The notes under the pieces are model-generated. The model saw nothing but the letters and a program-made list of their open reading frames with translations, did no database searches and was not told the origin of the DNA. Source: an uncultured Burkholderiales bacterium (GTDB taxonomy: Bacteria; Pseudomonadota; Gammaproteobacteria; Burkholderiales; Burkholderiaceae). Taken from it: 64,000 bases of DNA. Below, in pieces: positions 11,636 through 21,896 of this stretch (position 1 is the stretch's first letter; each line of letters starts with the position of its first letter). Location: assembly GCA_937891045.1 (NCBI GenBank), contig CALBEV010000028.1, forward strand, positions 12,894 to 76,893, given 5' to 3'. Position numbers and translations under genes: made by a program.

Positions 11636-12358
11636 ATGAGTCAAGCCAATGTGTTGCTGCAAGTGCAAGATTTGCGCGTGGCGTACGGTGGCATCCAAGC
11701 CGTCAAGGGTGTGAGCTTTGAAGTGCGCGAGGGCGAATTGGTCTCGCTCATCGGCTCCAATGGAGCCGGTAAAACCACCACCATGAAAGCCATCACCGGC
11801 TCTTTGCAGGCGGCCGGTGGTCGCATCAGCTACTTGGGTGAGGATGTGCAAGGCCAAGGCCCATGGGACTTGGTCAAGCAAGGCTTGGTGATGGTGCCCG
11901 AGGGGCGTGGCGTGTTCACCCGCATGAGCATCTTGGAAAACCTGCACATGGGTGCGTATTTGCGCAACGACAAGGCAGGTATCAACGCCGATATCGAGCG
12001 GGTGTTTGCCCTGTTCCCACGTTTGAAAGAGCGCAGCGGGCAGTTGTCAGGCACTTTGTCCGGTGGCGAGCAGCAAATGCTGGCCATGGGCCGCGCCTTG
12101 TTGAGCCGTCCGAAGCTGTTGTTGTTGGACGAGCCGTCCATGGGCTTATCGCCCATCATGGTGGACAAAATTTTCGAGGTGATTGCCCAGGTGGCAGCCA
12201 TGGGCGTCACCGTCCTGTTGGTCGAGCAAAACGCCAGCCGCGCCTTGAAGATGGCGCAACGCGCTTATGTCATGGAATCGGGCGAAATCAGCATGCAAGG
12301 CGACGCCAAAACCCTTCTGCACGACCCCAAAGTCAGGGCGGCTTACCTCGGGGAATAA
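11636..12358 (+). CDS. livF: branched-chain amino acid ABC transporter ATP-binding protein LivF
   Basis: A 240-residue ABC ATPase with Walker A GSNGAGKTT, signature LSGGEQQMLAMGRAL, Walker B LLLLDEPSMGLSP and the H-loop in VEQNASRAL (a Gln-Asn form typical of LivF). ATG at 11636 is one base after the livG stop; upstream in-frame codons lie inside livG. It is the last transport gene, and uvrA starts seven bases after its stop, so read-through into uvrA is likely. Confidence 0.94.
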   Translation: MSQANVLLQVQDLRVAYGGIQAVKGVSFEVREGELVSLIGSNGAGKTTTMKAITGSLQAAGGRISYLGEDVQGQGPWDLVKQGLVMVPEGRGVFTRMSILENLHMGAYLRNDKAGINADIERVFALFPRLKERSGQLSGTLSGGEQQMLAMGRALLSRPKLLLLDEPSMGLSPIMVDKIFEVIAQVAAMGVTVLLVEQNASRALKMAQRAYVMESGEISMQGDAKTLLHDPKVRAAYLGE

Positions 12359-12365
12359 TGCGGGC

Positions 12366-15300
12366 ATGACCCAAGGCCTGATCCGCATCCGAGGTGCTCG
12401 ACAGCACAACCTCAAAAACATCGACATAGACATCCGCACCAACGAGTTGACGGTGTTCACCGGCCTCAGTGGCTCGGGTAAATCCAGCCTGGTGTTTGAC
12501 ACCTTGTACGCTGAAGGCCAGCGGCGCTATGTGGAAACGTTCAGCGCCTATGCCCGACAGTTCCTTGACCGCATGGATCGCCCGGCCGTCGACAAGGTGG
12601 AAGGCGTGCCGCCTGCCATCGCCATCGACCAAACCAACCCGGTGCGCAGTTCGCGCTCCACCGTGGGCACCATGACCGAGTTGAACGACCATTTGAAATT
12701 GTTGTTCGCCCGCGCCGCCCATTTGTTTGACAAGCAAACCGCGCAAGCGGTGCAGCACGACACCCCTGACTCGATTTTCAAGAAACTGTTGGCCCTGAGC
12801 AGTGGCGACCCGCGTTGGATCATCACCTTCCCGGTGAAATTGCCCAACAACACCACGGCCGAGGAATTGCAAGCTTGGTTGAGTGCCAGCGGCTTCACCA
12901 GAGTGCACCGCCAAGGCGAGGTGGTGGACGTGGTGGCCGATCGTTTCCGTTTGCAAACGGTTGAGCCGTCCCGCGTCATGGAAGCCATTGAATTGGCCTT
13001 GCAACGCGGCAACGGCCGCATGACGGCATTTCGCATGTCTGCCGATGCTGCGGCCGATGACCTGGGCGAGGCCTTTGGCTACTCCACTGGCTTGCATTGC
13101 CCCGACAGCGATCTGCGCTACAGCGACCCCACCCCATCGATGTTCTCGTTCAACTCTCCCGCCGGTGCGTGTCCGGTGTGCAAGGGTTTTGGTCGTGTCA
13201 TTGGTGTCGACTACGGCTTGGTCATTCCCAACGACAAACTCACCTTGCGCATGGGTGCGATCAAGCCAATGCAAACACCAGCTTGGCAAGAGTGCCAAGA
13301 CGATTTGATGCGCCATGCCGAAACAGCAGGTATTCCACGCGACACGCCTTGGTACAAGCTGACGGCCGAACAACGCGACTGGGTCATCAAAGGCTCGCCC
13401 AATTGGAATGGCAAATGGAACCAGCAGTGGTATGGCGTCAAACGCTTCTTTGAATACCTGGAAACCAAGTCCTACAAGATGCACATCCGGGTGTTGTTGT
13501 CCAAGTACCGCAGCTACACCACCTGCGGCGAATGCAACGGGGCGCGATTGCAAACCGAAAGCTTGTTGTGGCGCATCGGCAGCGATGCCGGTGCCTTGGC
13601 CGCCATGCCAGCTGACAAACGCTTTCTGCCACAGGGCACGGCGTGGACGCGCAGCCAGTTGGAAGCATTGCCAGGCCTGTGTTTGCACGACCTGATGTTG
13701 TTGTCGATTGAACGTTTGCGAGGATTTTTCGACCACATGGCCACAGACGCCTCCTTGTCGGCCAGTGTGCAGGCCGAGCAGCAAGCCCTGCATTTGCTGT
13801 TGGAAGAAATCCGCACCCGTTTGAAATACCTGTGCGATGTGGGTATTGGCTACCTCAGTCTGGACCGGCAAAGTCGAACGCTCAGTGGCGGCGAAGTGCA
13901 GCGCATCAATCTCACGACCGCCTTGGGCACGTCCTTGGTGAACACCTTGTTTGTGTTGGACGAGCCCAGCATTGGTTTGCACCCGCGCGACATGCACCGC
14001 ATCACCCAAGCCATGTTGCGACTGCGTGATGCCGGCAACACCTTGGTGGTGGTCGAACACGATCCAGCAGTCATGCTGGCCGCCGATCGGATTGTGGACA
14101 TGGGCCCTGGCCCCGGCGAGCGCGGTGGCCAAGTGGTGTTTGACGGCACACCCGAGGGTTTGAAGCAAGCCGACACCTTGACGGGTGCATATTTGGGCGC
14201 TCGCAAACAAGTGGGTGTGGGTCTGAAACGCTTGGTGACCGACGCCACACCGCGCCTGATATTGGAAGGTGCACGAGAACACAATTTGCAGCACCTGAAC
14301 ATTGAATTTCCCTTGCAACGCTGGGTCACGGTCACAGGGGTGAGTGGTTCGGGCAAATCCACCTTGATCCAAGACATCTTGGCACCGGCTTTGTTGCGGC
14401 ACTTTGGCAAGAGCACGGAAGGTGCGGGTGCCCACGACCGCTTGTTGGGCGCAGACCATTTGAGCGATGTGGTGTTTGTCGATCAGTCGCCGATTGGCAA
14501 AACCGCGCGTTCCAACCCAGCCAGCTACGTTGGTGCGTGGGACGCGGTACGCGAAATTTTCGCCAACACGGCCATGTCGCGCCAACGCAGTTACACCGCG
14601 TCCAAGTTCAGTTTCAATGGCGGCGATGGCCGCTGCCCCACCTGTGGCGGTTCAGGCTTCGAGCACGTGGAAATGCAATTCCTAAGCGATGTCTATTTGC
14701 GCTGCCCCGACTGCGATGGCCAGCGCTACCGCCCTGAAATTTTGGAAGTGAAGATCGAACGCGGTGGGCGTTTTTTGAATGTGGCCGATGTGTTGCAACT
14801 CACGGTCAGCGAAGCAGCGCATTTGTTTGCTAACGACCGGGATGTGATTCGTGCCTTGCAACCGATCGTGGATGTGGGCTTGGAATATGTGCGCTTGGGT
14901 CAACCCGTTCCAACGCTCAGTGGTGGCGAAGCCCAGCGTTTGAAATTGGCCGGTTATTTGGCCGAGGCGGCCAAGTCTGCGTCGTCCAGCAAACAAACCT
15001 TGGCCCGCAAAGGCATGCTGTTTTTGTTTGACGAGCCCACCACCGGTTTGCACTTTGACGACATCGCGAAGTTGATGCGGGCCTTGCGCCGCTTGCTTGA
15101 TGCCGGACATTCCTTGATCGTGATCGAGCACAACTTGGATGTGATCCGCGCTTCCGATTGGCTGATCGATCTGGGACCCGAGGGTGGTGAGGGCGGGGGC
15201 TTGTTGGTCGCTGAAGGCCCGCCTGAAGTCGTGATGAAGCATGCCAGTTCACACACTGGTTTGGCTTTGCGTGAGTATGTGAAGGCGATGGGATCGTTGG

Positions 15301-18224
15301 CTGAGGGCGTTGCCGAGTCTGATCTCGTTGCAAGCGCGTCAACGAAACCGCTGTTGGTTGCCGAGCCCAGCGCCAAGTACCTTGGTGCGGTGCTCAACAA
15401 CAACATCCGCATCATCAACGCCAAAGAACACAACCTGAAAAGTCTGAGTGTGGACATTCCGCGTGGCCAGTTCAATGTGGTGACGGGTGTCAGCGGCTCG
15501 GGCAAATCCACCTTGGCTTTTGATATTTTGTTCAATGAGGGCCAACGGCGTTATTTGGAAAGCCTCAATGCCTATGCCCGCAGCATCGTGCAGCCTGCAG
15601 GGCGGCCCGAGGTGGATGCGGTGTATGGCATTCCACCCACGGTCGCCATTGAACAGCGACTCAGCCGAGGCGGTCGCAAGTCCACGGTGGGCACCACCAC
15701 CGAGGTCTGGCATTTCCTACGCTTGCTGTATGTGAAGTTGGGCACCCAGCATTGCACCAAAGACGGCGCTGCTGTCCAGCCGCAAACCCCTGACCGATTG
15801 GCCGCCTTGTTGCTGCGTCAATACCGCGGCCAACACATTGGCTTGCTCAGTCCCTTGGTGATGAACCGCAAAGGTGTTTACACCGAGTTGGCCGATTGGG
15901 CGCGTCCACGCGGCTTCACGCATTTGCGTGTCGATGGTCAGTTTTTACCCACCTTGGGCTTTCCACGCTTGGACCGTTTCAAAGAACACACGATTGAATT
16001 GCCGGCGGCGAGTTTGAAAGTGGACCCGGCCAACGAAGCCTTGTTGCGCCAGTCGCTTTTGACGGCCTTGGAGCACGGAAAAGGCGTGGTGCATGTGCTG
16101 AGCCAGCTTGATGGTTTGCAAGAGGCTTTGTTGGCTCAGGAAGCCACCACCCACATTGGGAAACTAGAAGCCTATTCCACCCGCCGCGCCTGCCCGCAGT
16201 GCGACACCTCGTATGCCGAGCTCGACCCGCGTTTGTTTTCCTACAACAGCAAACACGGTTGGTGCCCCGACTGTGTGGGTACCGGCATCGCTTTGTCCAA
16301 AGCCCAACGCGCAGCCATGGACGATTCGGTGCAAGACCCGAAAGAACGTGGACGCGAACAAAGCTTTGCCGAGCCCGAGTTGGAGGACGCATCTGACCAA
16401 GCGTGCAAGTCGTGCGCAGGCACCCGTTTGAATGCCACTGCACGGGCCGTGAAGTTTGCGGGTGTGGGCATCACCGACTTGGCCAGCATGAGCGTGATTC
16501 AAATTCACCAATGGGCCAAGCAACTGAAACTGCAAGGCCGCGATGCCGAGATTGCGCGCGATTTGTTGCCCGAGATTGAAAGCCGCCTCGACTTTTTAGA
16601 GCGTGTCGGTTTGGGCTACCTCACCTTGGACCGGGGCGCACCCACCTTGAGCGGTGGCGAAGCCCAACGCATCCGCTTGGCGGCGCAACTGGGCAGCCAT
16701 TTGCAAGGTGTTTGTTATGTACTGGATGAACCGACCATTGGCTTGCATGCACGCGACAACCATATTTTGTTGGACGCCTTGCGCTCCTTGAGCGACAAAG
16801 GCAACACCTTGGTGGTGGTCGAGCATGATGAAGAAACCATTCGCCGCGCCGACCACATCATTGACATCGGCCCGAGTGCGGGCAAGCGTGGCGGCCACTT
16901 GGTGGCGCAAGGCTCGGTCGCTGATGTGATGGGTGCTGCTGAGTCACAAACGGGTCGTTATTTAATGCACGCGATCAAGCATCCTTTGCAAGCACGCAGA
17001 CTGGTTGATGTGGCCGGTGCCACAGCCGCATTGGCCAAAGGCGGGCGCAGGGGTTTGCCGGGCGACGATTTCGGCTTGCCGCATGAGGAGTCCGGCAAAG
17101 CCCCTGTGCGCGCCAAAAAGAAAACGCCTGTCGTGCCAACACCCGTTCTTGAAGAGCCGGCTGGCTGGCTCAGCTTGCATGGTGCGTTCCTGCACAACTT
17201 GCAACAGGTCCATATTCAACTCCCCTTGCGGCGCTTGGTGGCGGTCACCGGCGTCAGCGGCTCGGGCAAATCCACCTTGGCCCGCGATGTGTTGTTGCAC
17301 AACGTAGCGGTGGTGGTGGCGCAGCGCAGCACACAAGCAGGTCGCAAACAAGACGAGGCGGGCAAACACCCGGCTTGGTTGGGTTGCACCGATGTGGATG
17401 GTTACCAAAGCATCGACCGCGTGCTGGAAGTGGACCAAACACCCATTGGCAAAACACCGCGCAGTTGTCCCGCCACCTACATCGGGTTTTGGGATGTGAT
17501 TCGCAAGTTATTTGCCGAACCCTTGGAAGCCAAAGCGCGGGGCTATGGCCCGGGGCGCTTCAGTTTCAACACCGGCGAAGGGCGCTGCCCGGGGTGTGAA
17601 GGCCAAGGCATGCGCACCATCGAGATGAGTTTTTTGCCGGATGTGAAAGTGCTGTGCGAGGTCTGCAAAGGTGCGCGTTTCAACCACGAAACCATGGCAG
17701 TGCGCTGGCGTGGCAAAAGCATCGGCGAGGTGCTGCAAATGGAAGTGGACGAAGCGGTCGATTTCTTCGCCGCCATGCCCAACATCAGCCACCCGTTGCA
17801 GTTGTTGAAAGACGTGGGCTTGGGCTACCTGACCTTGGGTCAGCCGTCACCCACGCTCAGCGGTGGTGAAGCACAGCGCATCAAATTGGTGACCGAACTC
17901 AGCAAGGTGCGTGACGATGTGGCACGCCGTGGCAACAAAGCACCGCACACCTTGTATGTGTTGGACGAACCCACGGTGGGCCTGCACATGGCCGATGTGG
18001 ACAAACTGATTCGGGTGCTGCACCGCTTGGTCGATGGTGGCCACAGCGTGGTGGTCATCGAACATGATTTGGATGTGATTGCCGAAGCCGACTGGGTGAT
18101 TGACCTCGGACCCGAAGGTGGCGATGGGGGTGGCCGCGTGGTGGCAGCCAACACGCCTGAAGCCTTGGTGAAGCTGGGCACCCACACCGGCAATGCGTTG
18201 AAGCCGGTTTTGGCCAGGCTGTAG
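12366..18224 (+). CDS. uvrA: excinuclease ABC subunit A, tandem (double-length) form
   Basis: A 1952-residue protein, twice the usual 940 or so of UvrA. It holds two complete UvrA units in one chain, hence four ABC ATPase modules. Walker A motifs (SGSGKS) are near residues 35, 660, 1040 and 1628; LSGGE signatures are near 505, 852, 1428 and 1832. Zinc-finger CxxC pairs occur in both halves, for example CPVC 268, CGEC 386, CPTC 756, CPDC 779, then CPQC 1275, CPDC 1299, CPGC 1740 and CEVC 1763. UvrA recognizes DNA lesions as a dimer in nucleotide excision repair; this fusion would act as a covalent dimer. A dimeric form is known in Burkholderiales. It lies directly behind livF and is convergent with prfC with two bases between stops. 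Confidence 0.93.
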   Translation: MTQGLIRIRGARQHNLKNIDIDIRTNELTVFTGLSGSGKSSLVFDTLYAEGQRRYVETFSAYARQFLDRMDRPAVDKVEGVPPAIAIDQTNPVRSSRSTVGTMTELNDHLKLLFARAAHLFDKQTAQAVQHDTPDSIFKKLLALSSGDPRWIITFPVKLPNNTTAEELQAWLSASGFTRVHRQGEVVDVVADRFRLQTVEPSRVMEAIELALQRGNGRMTAFRMSADAAADDLGEAFGYSTGLHCPDSDLRYSDPTPSMFSFNSPAGACPVCKGFGRVIGVDYGLVIPNDKLTLRMGAIKPMQTPAWQECQDDLMRHAETAGIPRDTPWYKLTAEQRDWVIKGSPNWNGKWNQQWYGVKRFFEYLETKSYKMHIRVLLSKYRSYTTCGECNGARLQTESLLWRIGSDAGALAAMPADKRFLPQGTAWTRSQLEALPGLCLHDLMLLSIERLRGFFDHMATDASLSASVQAEQQALHLLLEEIRTRLKYLCDVGIGYLSLDRQSRTLSGGEVQRINLTTALGTSLVNTLFVLDEPSIGLHPRDMHRITQAMLRLRDAGNTLVVVEHDPAVMLAADRIVDMGPGPGERGGQVVFDGTPEGLKQADTLTGAYLGARKQVGVGLKRLVTDATPRLILEGAREHNLQHLNIEFPLQRWVTVTGVSGSGKSTLIQDILAPALLRHFGKSTEGAGAHDRLLGADHLSDVVFVDQSPIGKTARSNPASYVGAWDAVREIFANTAMSRQRSYTASKFSFNGGDGRCPTCGGSGFEHVEMQFLSDVYLRCPDCDGQRYRPEILEVKIERGGRFLNVADVLQLTVSEAAHLFANDRDVIRALQPIVDVGLEYVRLGQPVPTLSGGEAQRLKLAGYLAEAAKSASSSKQTLARKGMLFLFDEPTTGLHFDDIAKLMRALRRLLDAGHSLIVIEHNLDVIRASDWLIDLGPEGGEGGGLLVAEGPPEVVMKHASSHTGLALREYVKAMGSLAEGVAESDLVASASTKPLLVAEPSAKYLGAVLNNNIRIINAKEHNLKSLSVDIPRGQFNVVTGVSGSGKSTLAFDILFNEGQRRYLESLNAYARSIVQPAGRPEVDAVYGIPPTVAIEQRLSRGGRKSTVGTTTEVWHFLRLLYVKLGTQHCTKDGAAVQPQTPDRLAALLLRQYRGQHIGLLSPLVMNRKGVYTELADWARPRGFTHLRVDGQFLPTLGFPRLDRFKEHTIELPAASLKVDPANEALLRQSLLTALEHGKGVVHVLSQLDGLQEALLAQEATTHIGKLEAYSTRRACPQCDTSYAELDPRLFSYNSKHGWCPDCVGTGIALSKAQRAAMDDSVQDPKERGREQSFAEPELEDASDQACKSCAGTRLNATARAVKFAGVGITDLASMSVIQIHQWAKQLKLQGRDAEIARDLLPEIESRLDFLERVGLGYLTLDRGAPTLSGGEAQRIRLAAQLGSHLQGVCYVLDEPTIGLHARDNHILLDALRSLSDKGNTLVVVEHDEETIRRADHIIDIGPSAGKRGGHLVAQGSVADVMGAAESQTGRYLMHAIKHPLQARRLVDVAGATAALAKGGRRGLPGDDFGLPHEESGKAPVRAKKKTPVVPTPVLEEPAGWLSLHGAFLHNLQQVHIQLPLRRLVAVTGVSGSGKSTLARDVLLHNVAVVVAQRSTQAGRKQDEAGKHPAWLGCTDVDGYQSIDRVLEVDQTPIGKTPRSCPATYIGFWDVIRKLFAEPLEAKARGYGPGRFSFNTGEGRCPGCEGQGMRTIEMSFLPDVKVLCEVCKGARFNHETMAVRWRGKSIGEVLQMEVDEAVDFFAAMPNISHPLQLLKDVGLGYLTLGQPSPTLSGGEAQRIKLVTELSKVRDDVARRGNKAPHTLYVLDEPTVGLHMADVDKLIRVLHRLVDGGHSVVVIEHDLDVIAEADWVIDLGPEGGDGGGRVVAANTPEALVKLGTHTGNALKPVLARL

Positions 18225-18226
18225 CG

Positions 18227-19858
18227 TCAGCCCGCGCTGCTCAGCGCCAAACCCGCGTGCTCGCGCAGCGGATGGAAATGAATTTTCGGAAACCGCTCTT
18301 GCGCCAAGCGGACGTCGTACGGTGAGGTGCACAAATAGGCCAGGGTGCTGGCCGCGTCCAGGGCCATGCGTTGCGGGTAGGCGTTGGTGAACTCGCGTAA
18401 CTCGGCAGGGGTGTCGGCAGTGATCCAACGCGCACCGGTGTAACTGCTGTTTTCCAAGCGCACATCACAGTCGTACTCGGCCCGCAAACGGTGCTGCACC
18501 ACTTCAAATTGCAACTGACCAATAGCGCCCAACAGCATGGCGCCACCCACTTCGGGTTTGAACACCTGAATCGCGCCTTCTTCGCCCAACTGCTCGAGGC
18601 CGGTTTGTAATTGCTTGGTGCGCAGTGGGTTCTTCAAAATCACGGTCATGAACAACTCGGGTGCAAAAAAAGGCAAACCGGTGAATTGCAAGGCTGCGCC
18701 ATCGGTGATGGTGTCGCCCAACTGCACACCACCATGCGTGGTGAAGCCAATGATGTCACCGGCAAACGCTTCGTCCACCGCTTCGCGTCGTTGGCTCAAA
18801 AAGGTGACCACCGATGTGGGGCGCAGCTCTTTGGCGCTGCGCTGCACCTTGAGTTTCATGCCGGGTTTGTATTGACCCGAGGCAACGCGCACAAAGGCGA
18901 TGCGGTCCCGGTGGTTGGCGTCCATGTTGGCTTGCACTTTGAACACCACACCGGAAAAACCAGCGTCTTCAGGCTGCACGGTTTTGTCCACCGCTTGCTT
19001 GTTGACCACCAAATGGCTGGTGCGTGGGCCGGGTGAGGGCGCCAAATCAACCAAGGCATCCAGCACTTCCATCACGCCAAAGTTGTTCACTCCAGAGCCA
19101 AAAAACACCGGTGTTTGTTTGCCAGCCAAAAAAGCCTCGCGGTCAAACTTGGGTGAGGCTCCGGTGGCCAACTCCATGCTTTCCATGGCGGTGGCCCATT
19201 CCATGCCAAAGCGTTCAGCCAGCAAGGTTTGTGCGGTCAAAGGATGGGTTTCAAAGTCTTGCGGCAAACGCTCTGAGCCGGAGTCGAACACGGTCATGGC
19301 TTGGGTGCGCAGGTTGATGATGCCGCCAAACAATTTGCCTTGACCAACCGGCCAGGTCATGGGCACGCAGGGCATACCGAGTTCGCGCTCAACCTCGTCC
19401 AAGATGTCCAACGGGTCGCGCACTTCGCGGTCCATTTTGTTGACGAAGGTGATGATGGGCGTGTCGCGCTGACGGCACACCTCGATCAATCGGCGGGTTT
19501 GCGCCTCCACACCGTTGGCCGCGTCAATCACCATCAGCGCCGAGTCCACGGCGGTGAGCACCCTGTAGGTGTCTTCCGAAAAATCTTTGTGGCCGGGGGT
19601 GTCAAGCAGGTTGATCACATGCTCGCGGTAGAGCATTTGCATGACCGACGAGGCTACCGAGATGCCGCGTTGTTTTTCGATTTCCATCCAGTCCGAGGTG
19701 GCGTGGCGCGAGGCTTTGCGTGCTTTCACCGAACCGGCGATTTGAATCGCACCCGAAAAGAGCAAGAGTTTTTCGGTGAGCGTGGTTTTGCCCGCATCAG
19801 GGTGGGAAATGATGGCAAAGGTGCGGCGACGGCGCACTTCTTCTAGCAATGAGGTCAT
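18227..19858 (-). CDS. prfC: peptide chain release factor 3
   Basis: A 543-residue translational GTPase that recycles RF1/RF2 from the ribosome. G1 is SHPDAGKTTLTE, G3 DTPGHKDFSEDTYR and G4 NKMDRE, all near the N terminus. The GSVKARKASRHATSDWM segment and the C-terminal domain III are typical of RF3 and not of EF-G. Its ATG overlaps the stop of the upstream histidine kinase gene (ATGA), so it is cotranscribed with a sensor kinase. It converges on uvrA with no terminator between. Confidence 0.95.
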   Translation of the reverse strand: MTSLLEEVRRRRTFAIISHPDAGKTTLTEKLLLFSGAIQIAGSVKARKASRHATSDWMEIEKQRGISVASSVMQMLYREHVINLLDTPGHKDFSEDTYRVLTAVDSALMVIDAANGVEAQTRRLIEVCRQRDTPIITFVNKMDREVRDPLDILDEVERELGMPCVPMTWPVGQGKLFGGIINLRTQAMTVFDSGSERLPQDFETHPLTAQTLLAERFGMEWATAMESMELATGASPKFDREAFLAGKQTPVFFGSGVNNFGVMEVLDALVDLAPSPGPRTSHLVVNKQAVDKTVQPEDAGFSGVVFKVQANMDANHRDRIAFVRVASGQYKPGMKLKVQRSAKELRPTSVVTFLSQRREAVDEAFAGDIIGFTTHGGVQLGDTITDGAALQFTGLPFFAPELFMTVILKNPLRTKQLQTGLEQLGEEGAIQVFKPEVGGAMLLGAIGQLQFEVVQHRLRAEYDCDVRLENSSYTGARWITADTPAELREFTNAYPQRMALDAASTLAYLCTSPYDVRLAQERFPKIHFHPLREHAGLALSSAG

Positions 19859-21645
19859 GAGTTGTGTTTTTTTTCTTCAGGGAGACAGTAGTGCAAGATG
19901 CGGTTGATCAGGGTGTGTCGATCAAAGGGCTTGGGCATGACTTCGTTGATGCCTACTTCTTTGCAAGCCCTTAGGGCATCGCTGGCCACATTGGCCGTCA
20001 GGGCAATCACTTGCACTTGGTTGAAAGGGGAAGGCAGGGTGTGACGGACTTGGCGCATGACTTCGATGCCGTCCATGTCAGGCATCACCAAGTCGAGTAA
20101 CACCAGATCGTAAATTGTGTCGCTCATGCGAGCCAAACCGCTTGTGCCATCGACTGCTTCGTCTATGGTTGCATTGGGCAAGGCGCGATGTATGGTGGCC
20201 TTGGCGACCAAACGGTTGACCGGATGGTCGTCGACGATCAGCAATCGCATATGTCGCATGTCAATCAACTCCATCACTGGCGCGGTTTTCGGCGGCGCCG
20301 TGGCCAGTTGAATTGGAAGATGCACGGTGAACGCCGAGCCCTTGCCGACACTGCTTTGCAATTCGATCCGACCGCCATGGCTTTGAACCAAGGTGCTGGT
20401 GATGCTCAAACCCAGGCCATTGCCGCGCAGTGCATCGCGTGAGGAACGGCTTTGAGCATGCGACAACTGGACAAAAGGTTCAAAAATGCGTTGCTGTTGG
20501 GCTGCATCGATACCCGGGCCGGTGTCCTCTACACATAAATGCAGCATGCCTTGATCGAAGGCATTGTCCAGCGGTGTGAAACCGACATAGGTGTGGACAC
20601 TGCCGTGGTCAGTGAACTTGAGCGCATTGCCAAGCAAGTTGATCAAAATCTGGGTCAAACGATGCTGGTCGGCGCTGACCCAAACGGGGACTTTGTCTTC
20701 AATGAAAATCTCATAACTCAGACCCAAGTCGCTCGCTCGAGGACTGAGCGTGCCGTGCGTCTTTTGCAGCATGGTGTGCAAATCAAAGACCTGGGGGTTG
20801 AGCGTGATGCTGCCATTTTGAATTTGCGAAAAGTCCAGCAAGTCATTGATGACGGTCAGCAGGTGAGCGGCAGAATTTTGTGCGCCATTGACGAATTCCT
20901 TGGAGTCGGCGGTCAAGCGTTGGTCGGTGCTGAGCAGGCTCAAATAACCCATGACGGCATTCAGCGGCGTGCGCATTTCATGGCTGACAATGGCTAAAAA
21001 TTGATCCTTGTGGGCATTGGCTTGGGTCAGGTCTTGCGACAGAATCTTCAAGCGTTGGTTGGTTCGACTGACATGCTTGACGGAGGTCAACGTCATCAAG
21101 TCAACCGAGTTGATCAAACTCCATTGCGTCTGGACCAACAAGGTGTACATCATCGCCCCCAGCGCCAACTCTTGCCAAGTCTGGTGTGCCTGCATCGGAA
21201 TGATGCCCGTCAGCTGCATCGCCAAGGTGGCCAAGACCGACAGCAAGGACATGCTGAGCCAAAAATAAACGCCACTGCGCGATTTGGATGTGAACAAAGG
21301 CAGGATGGGGACGATGCCCAACCAAACCATCACCGGGGATGTGACCCCTCCCAGATTCCAAGCGTTGTACAAAATGACGCCCATGATGCTGGTTTGGTAG
21401 ATGGTCAGGGCCCAAACGCGGGGCAAACCTCTGAACCACAAGCTCAAACCCACAAACACCAGCAAGGATGCCACCAGCCCGGACAGGGCAACATCGGGCA
21501 GATCGAGGAAATACAACAAAGGTGCCATGGGCACCAAAAACATCAATGACGAAACCGAGAAAAAAACATAGTAAATATCAAAAGTGTTACGTCGGGTTCG
21601 CGGCAGTCGCCGCTTGATATTGATGAGTAACCGACGATTGATCAT
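19855..21645 (-). CDS. membrane hybrid histidine kinase with receiver domain
   Basis: A 596-residue inner-membrane hybrid kinase. About six hydrophobic segments fill residues 24-180 with no large periplasmic loop, so the signal may be intramembrane or cytoplasmic. The HisKA box IVSHEMRTPLN has His222. The ATPase domain carries the N-box INLLGNALKF, a G1 box EDTGPGID and the GNGLGLSI loop. A C-terminal receiver starts near residue 466 with the acid pair Asp472/473 and the phosphoacceptor Asp518 in LVLLDLVMPD. No DNA-binding output domain or partner regulator is nearby. It overlaps prfC by ATGA and is divergent from ahcY. The signal is unknown. Confidence 0.88.
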   Translation of the reverse strand: MINRRLLINIKRRLPRTRRNTFDIYYVFFSVSSLMFLVPMAPLLYFLDLPDVALSGLVASLLVFVGLSLWFRGLPRVWALTIYQTSIMGVILYNAWNLGGVTSPVMVWLGIVPILPLFTSKSRSGVYFWLSMSLLSVLATLAMQLTGIIPMQAHQTWQELALGAMMYTLLVQTQWSLINSVDLMTLTSVKHVSRTNQRLKILSQDLTQANAHKDQFLAIVSHEMRTPLNAVMGYLSLLSTDQRLTADSKEFVNGAQNSAAHLLTVINDLLDFSQIQNGSITLNPQVFDLHTMLQKTHGTLSPRASDLGLSYEIFIEDKVPVWVSADQHRLTQILINLLGNALKFTDHGSVHTYVGFTPLDNAFDQGMLHLCVEDTGPGIDAAQQQRIFEPFVQLSHAQSRSSRDALRGNGLGLSITSTLVQSHGGRIELQSSVGKGSAFTVHLPIQLATAPPKTAPVMELIDMRHMRLLIVDDHPVNRLVAKATIHRALPNATIDEAVDGTSGLARMSDTIYDLVLLDLVMPDMDGIEVMRQVRHTLPSPFNQVQVIALTANVASDALRACKEVGINEVMPKPFDRHTLINRILHYCLPEEKKHNS

Positions 21646-21714
21646 GCGGTAATGTTAAGGGACATTTTGAGGCATTACACCCCCAAGCCGCAGTGGTTTT
21701 TCCAAGGCAGGCGC

Positions 21715-21738
21715 TTGTCAGCAAAGGGTGTTTAAAAT
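21715..21738 (+). promoter_or_regulatory. candidate ahcY promoter
   Basis: TAAAAT at 21733-21738 is a plausible -10, about nine bases before the riboswitch starts, so transcription would begin at the aptamer edge. TTGTCA at 21715-21720 resembles a -35 but stands only 12 bases away, shorter than normal, so the -35 is uncertain. Confidence 0.4.
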
Positions 21739-21746
21739 ACGCCGCA

Positions 21747-21812
21747 TCCGAGGAGCGCTGCAGCGCCACATCAGTGGCGTGAGGCTCGGACCCTTTTCCA
21801 ACCGCGCTCACC
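21747..21812 (+). promoter_or_regulatory. S-adenosylhomocysteine (SAH) riboswitch aptamer
   Basis: The sequence matches the SAH riboswitch consensus and folds as expected. P1 pairs CCGAG (21748-21752) with CTCGG (21785-21789). The inner hairpin pairs CGCCAC (21764-21769) with GTGGCG (21774-21779). The pseudoknot pairs GAGCGC (21753-21758) with GCGCTC (21804-21809). The conserved GAGCGCTGC and GAGGCTCGG segments are present. SAH riboswitches activate expression when SAH accumulates, and the gene downstream is SAH hydrolase, the classic target. The operon continues to tlyA and metF. Confidence 0.95.
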
Positions 21813-21872
21813 CACTGACAACGTGAGGTGAGCACCTCGGTCCTCCCAAGTGCTTGCATGTCGTGTCAGTGG
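21812..21872 (+). promoter_or_regulatory. SAH riboswitch expression platform (inverted repeat)
   Basis: A perfect nine-base inverted repeat, CCACTGACA at 21812-21820 and TGTCAGTGG at 21864-21872, brackets the leader between aptamer and gene. Inside it, GGTGAGC (21827-21833) is exactly complementary to GCTCACC (21806-21812) of the aptamer pseudoknot strand, and its first six bases to CTCACC (21891-21896) just before the ahcY start. This looks like the switching element; the mechanism is inferred from pairing only. No T-rich terminator tail is seen, so control of translation is more likely than attenuation. Confidence 0.6.
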
Positions 21873-21896
21873 CCCTGAACCTTTTGGAGCCTCACC

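Noticed and set aside
12333..14585. A 750-codon open frame on the minus strand opposite uvrA
   Set aside because: It is a shadow of the uvrA reading frame in GC-rich DNA; the translation has no recognizable domain and no ribosome-binding site.
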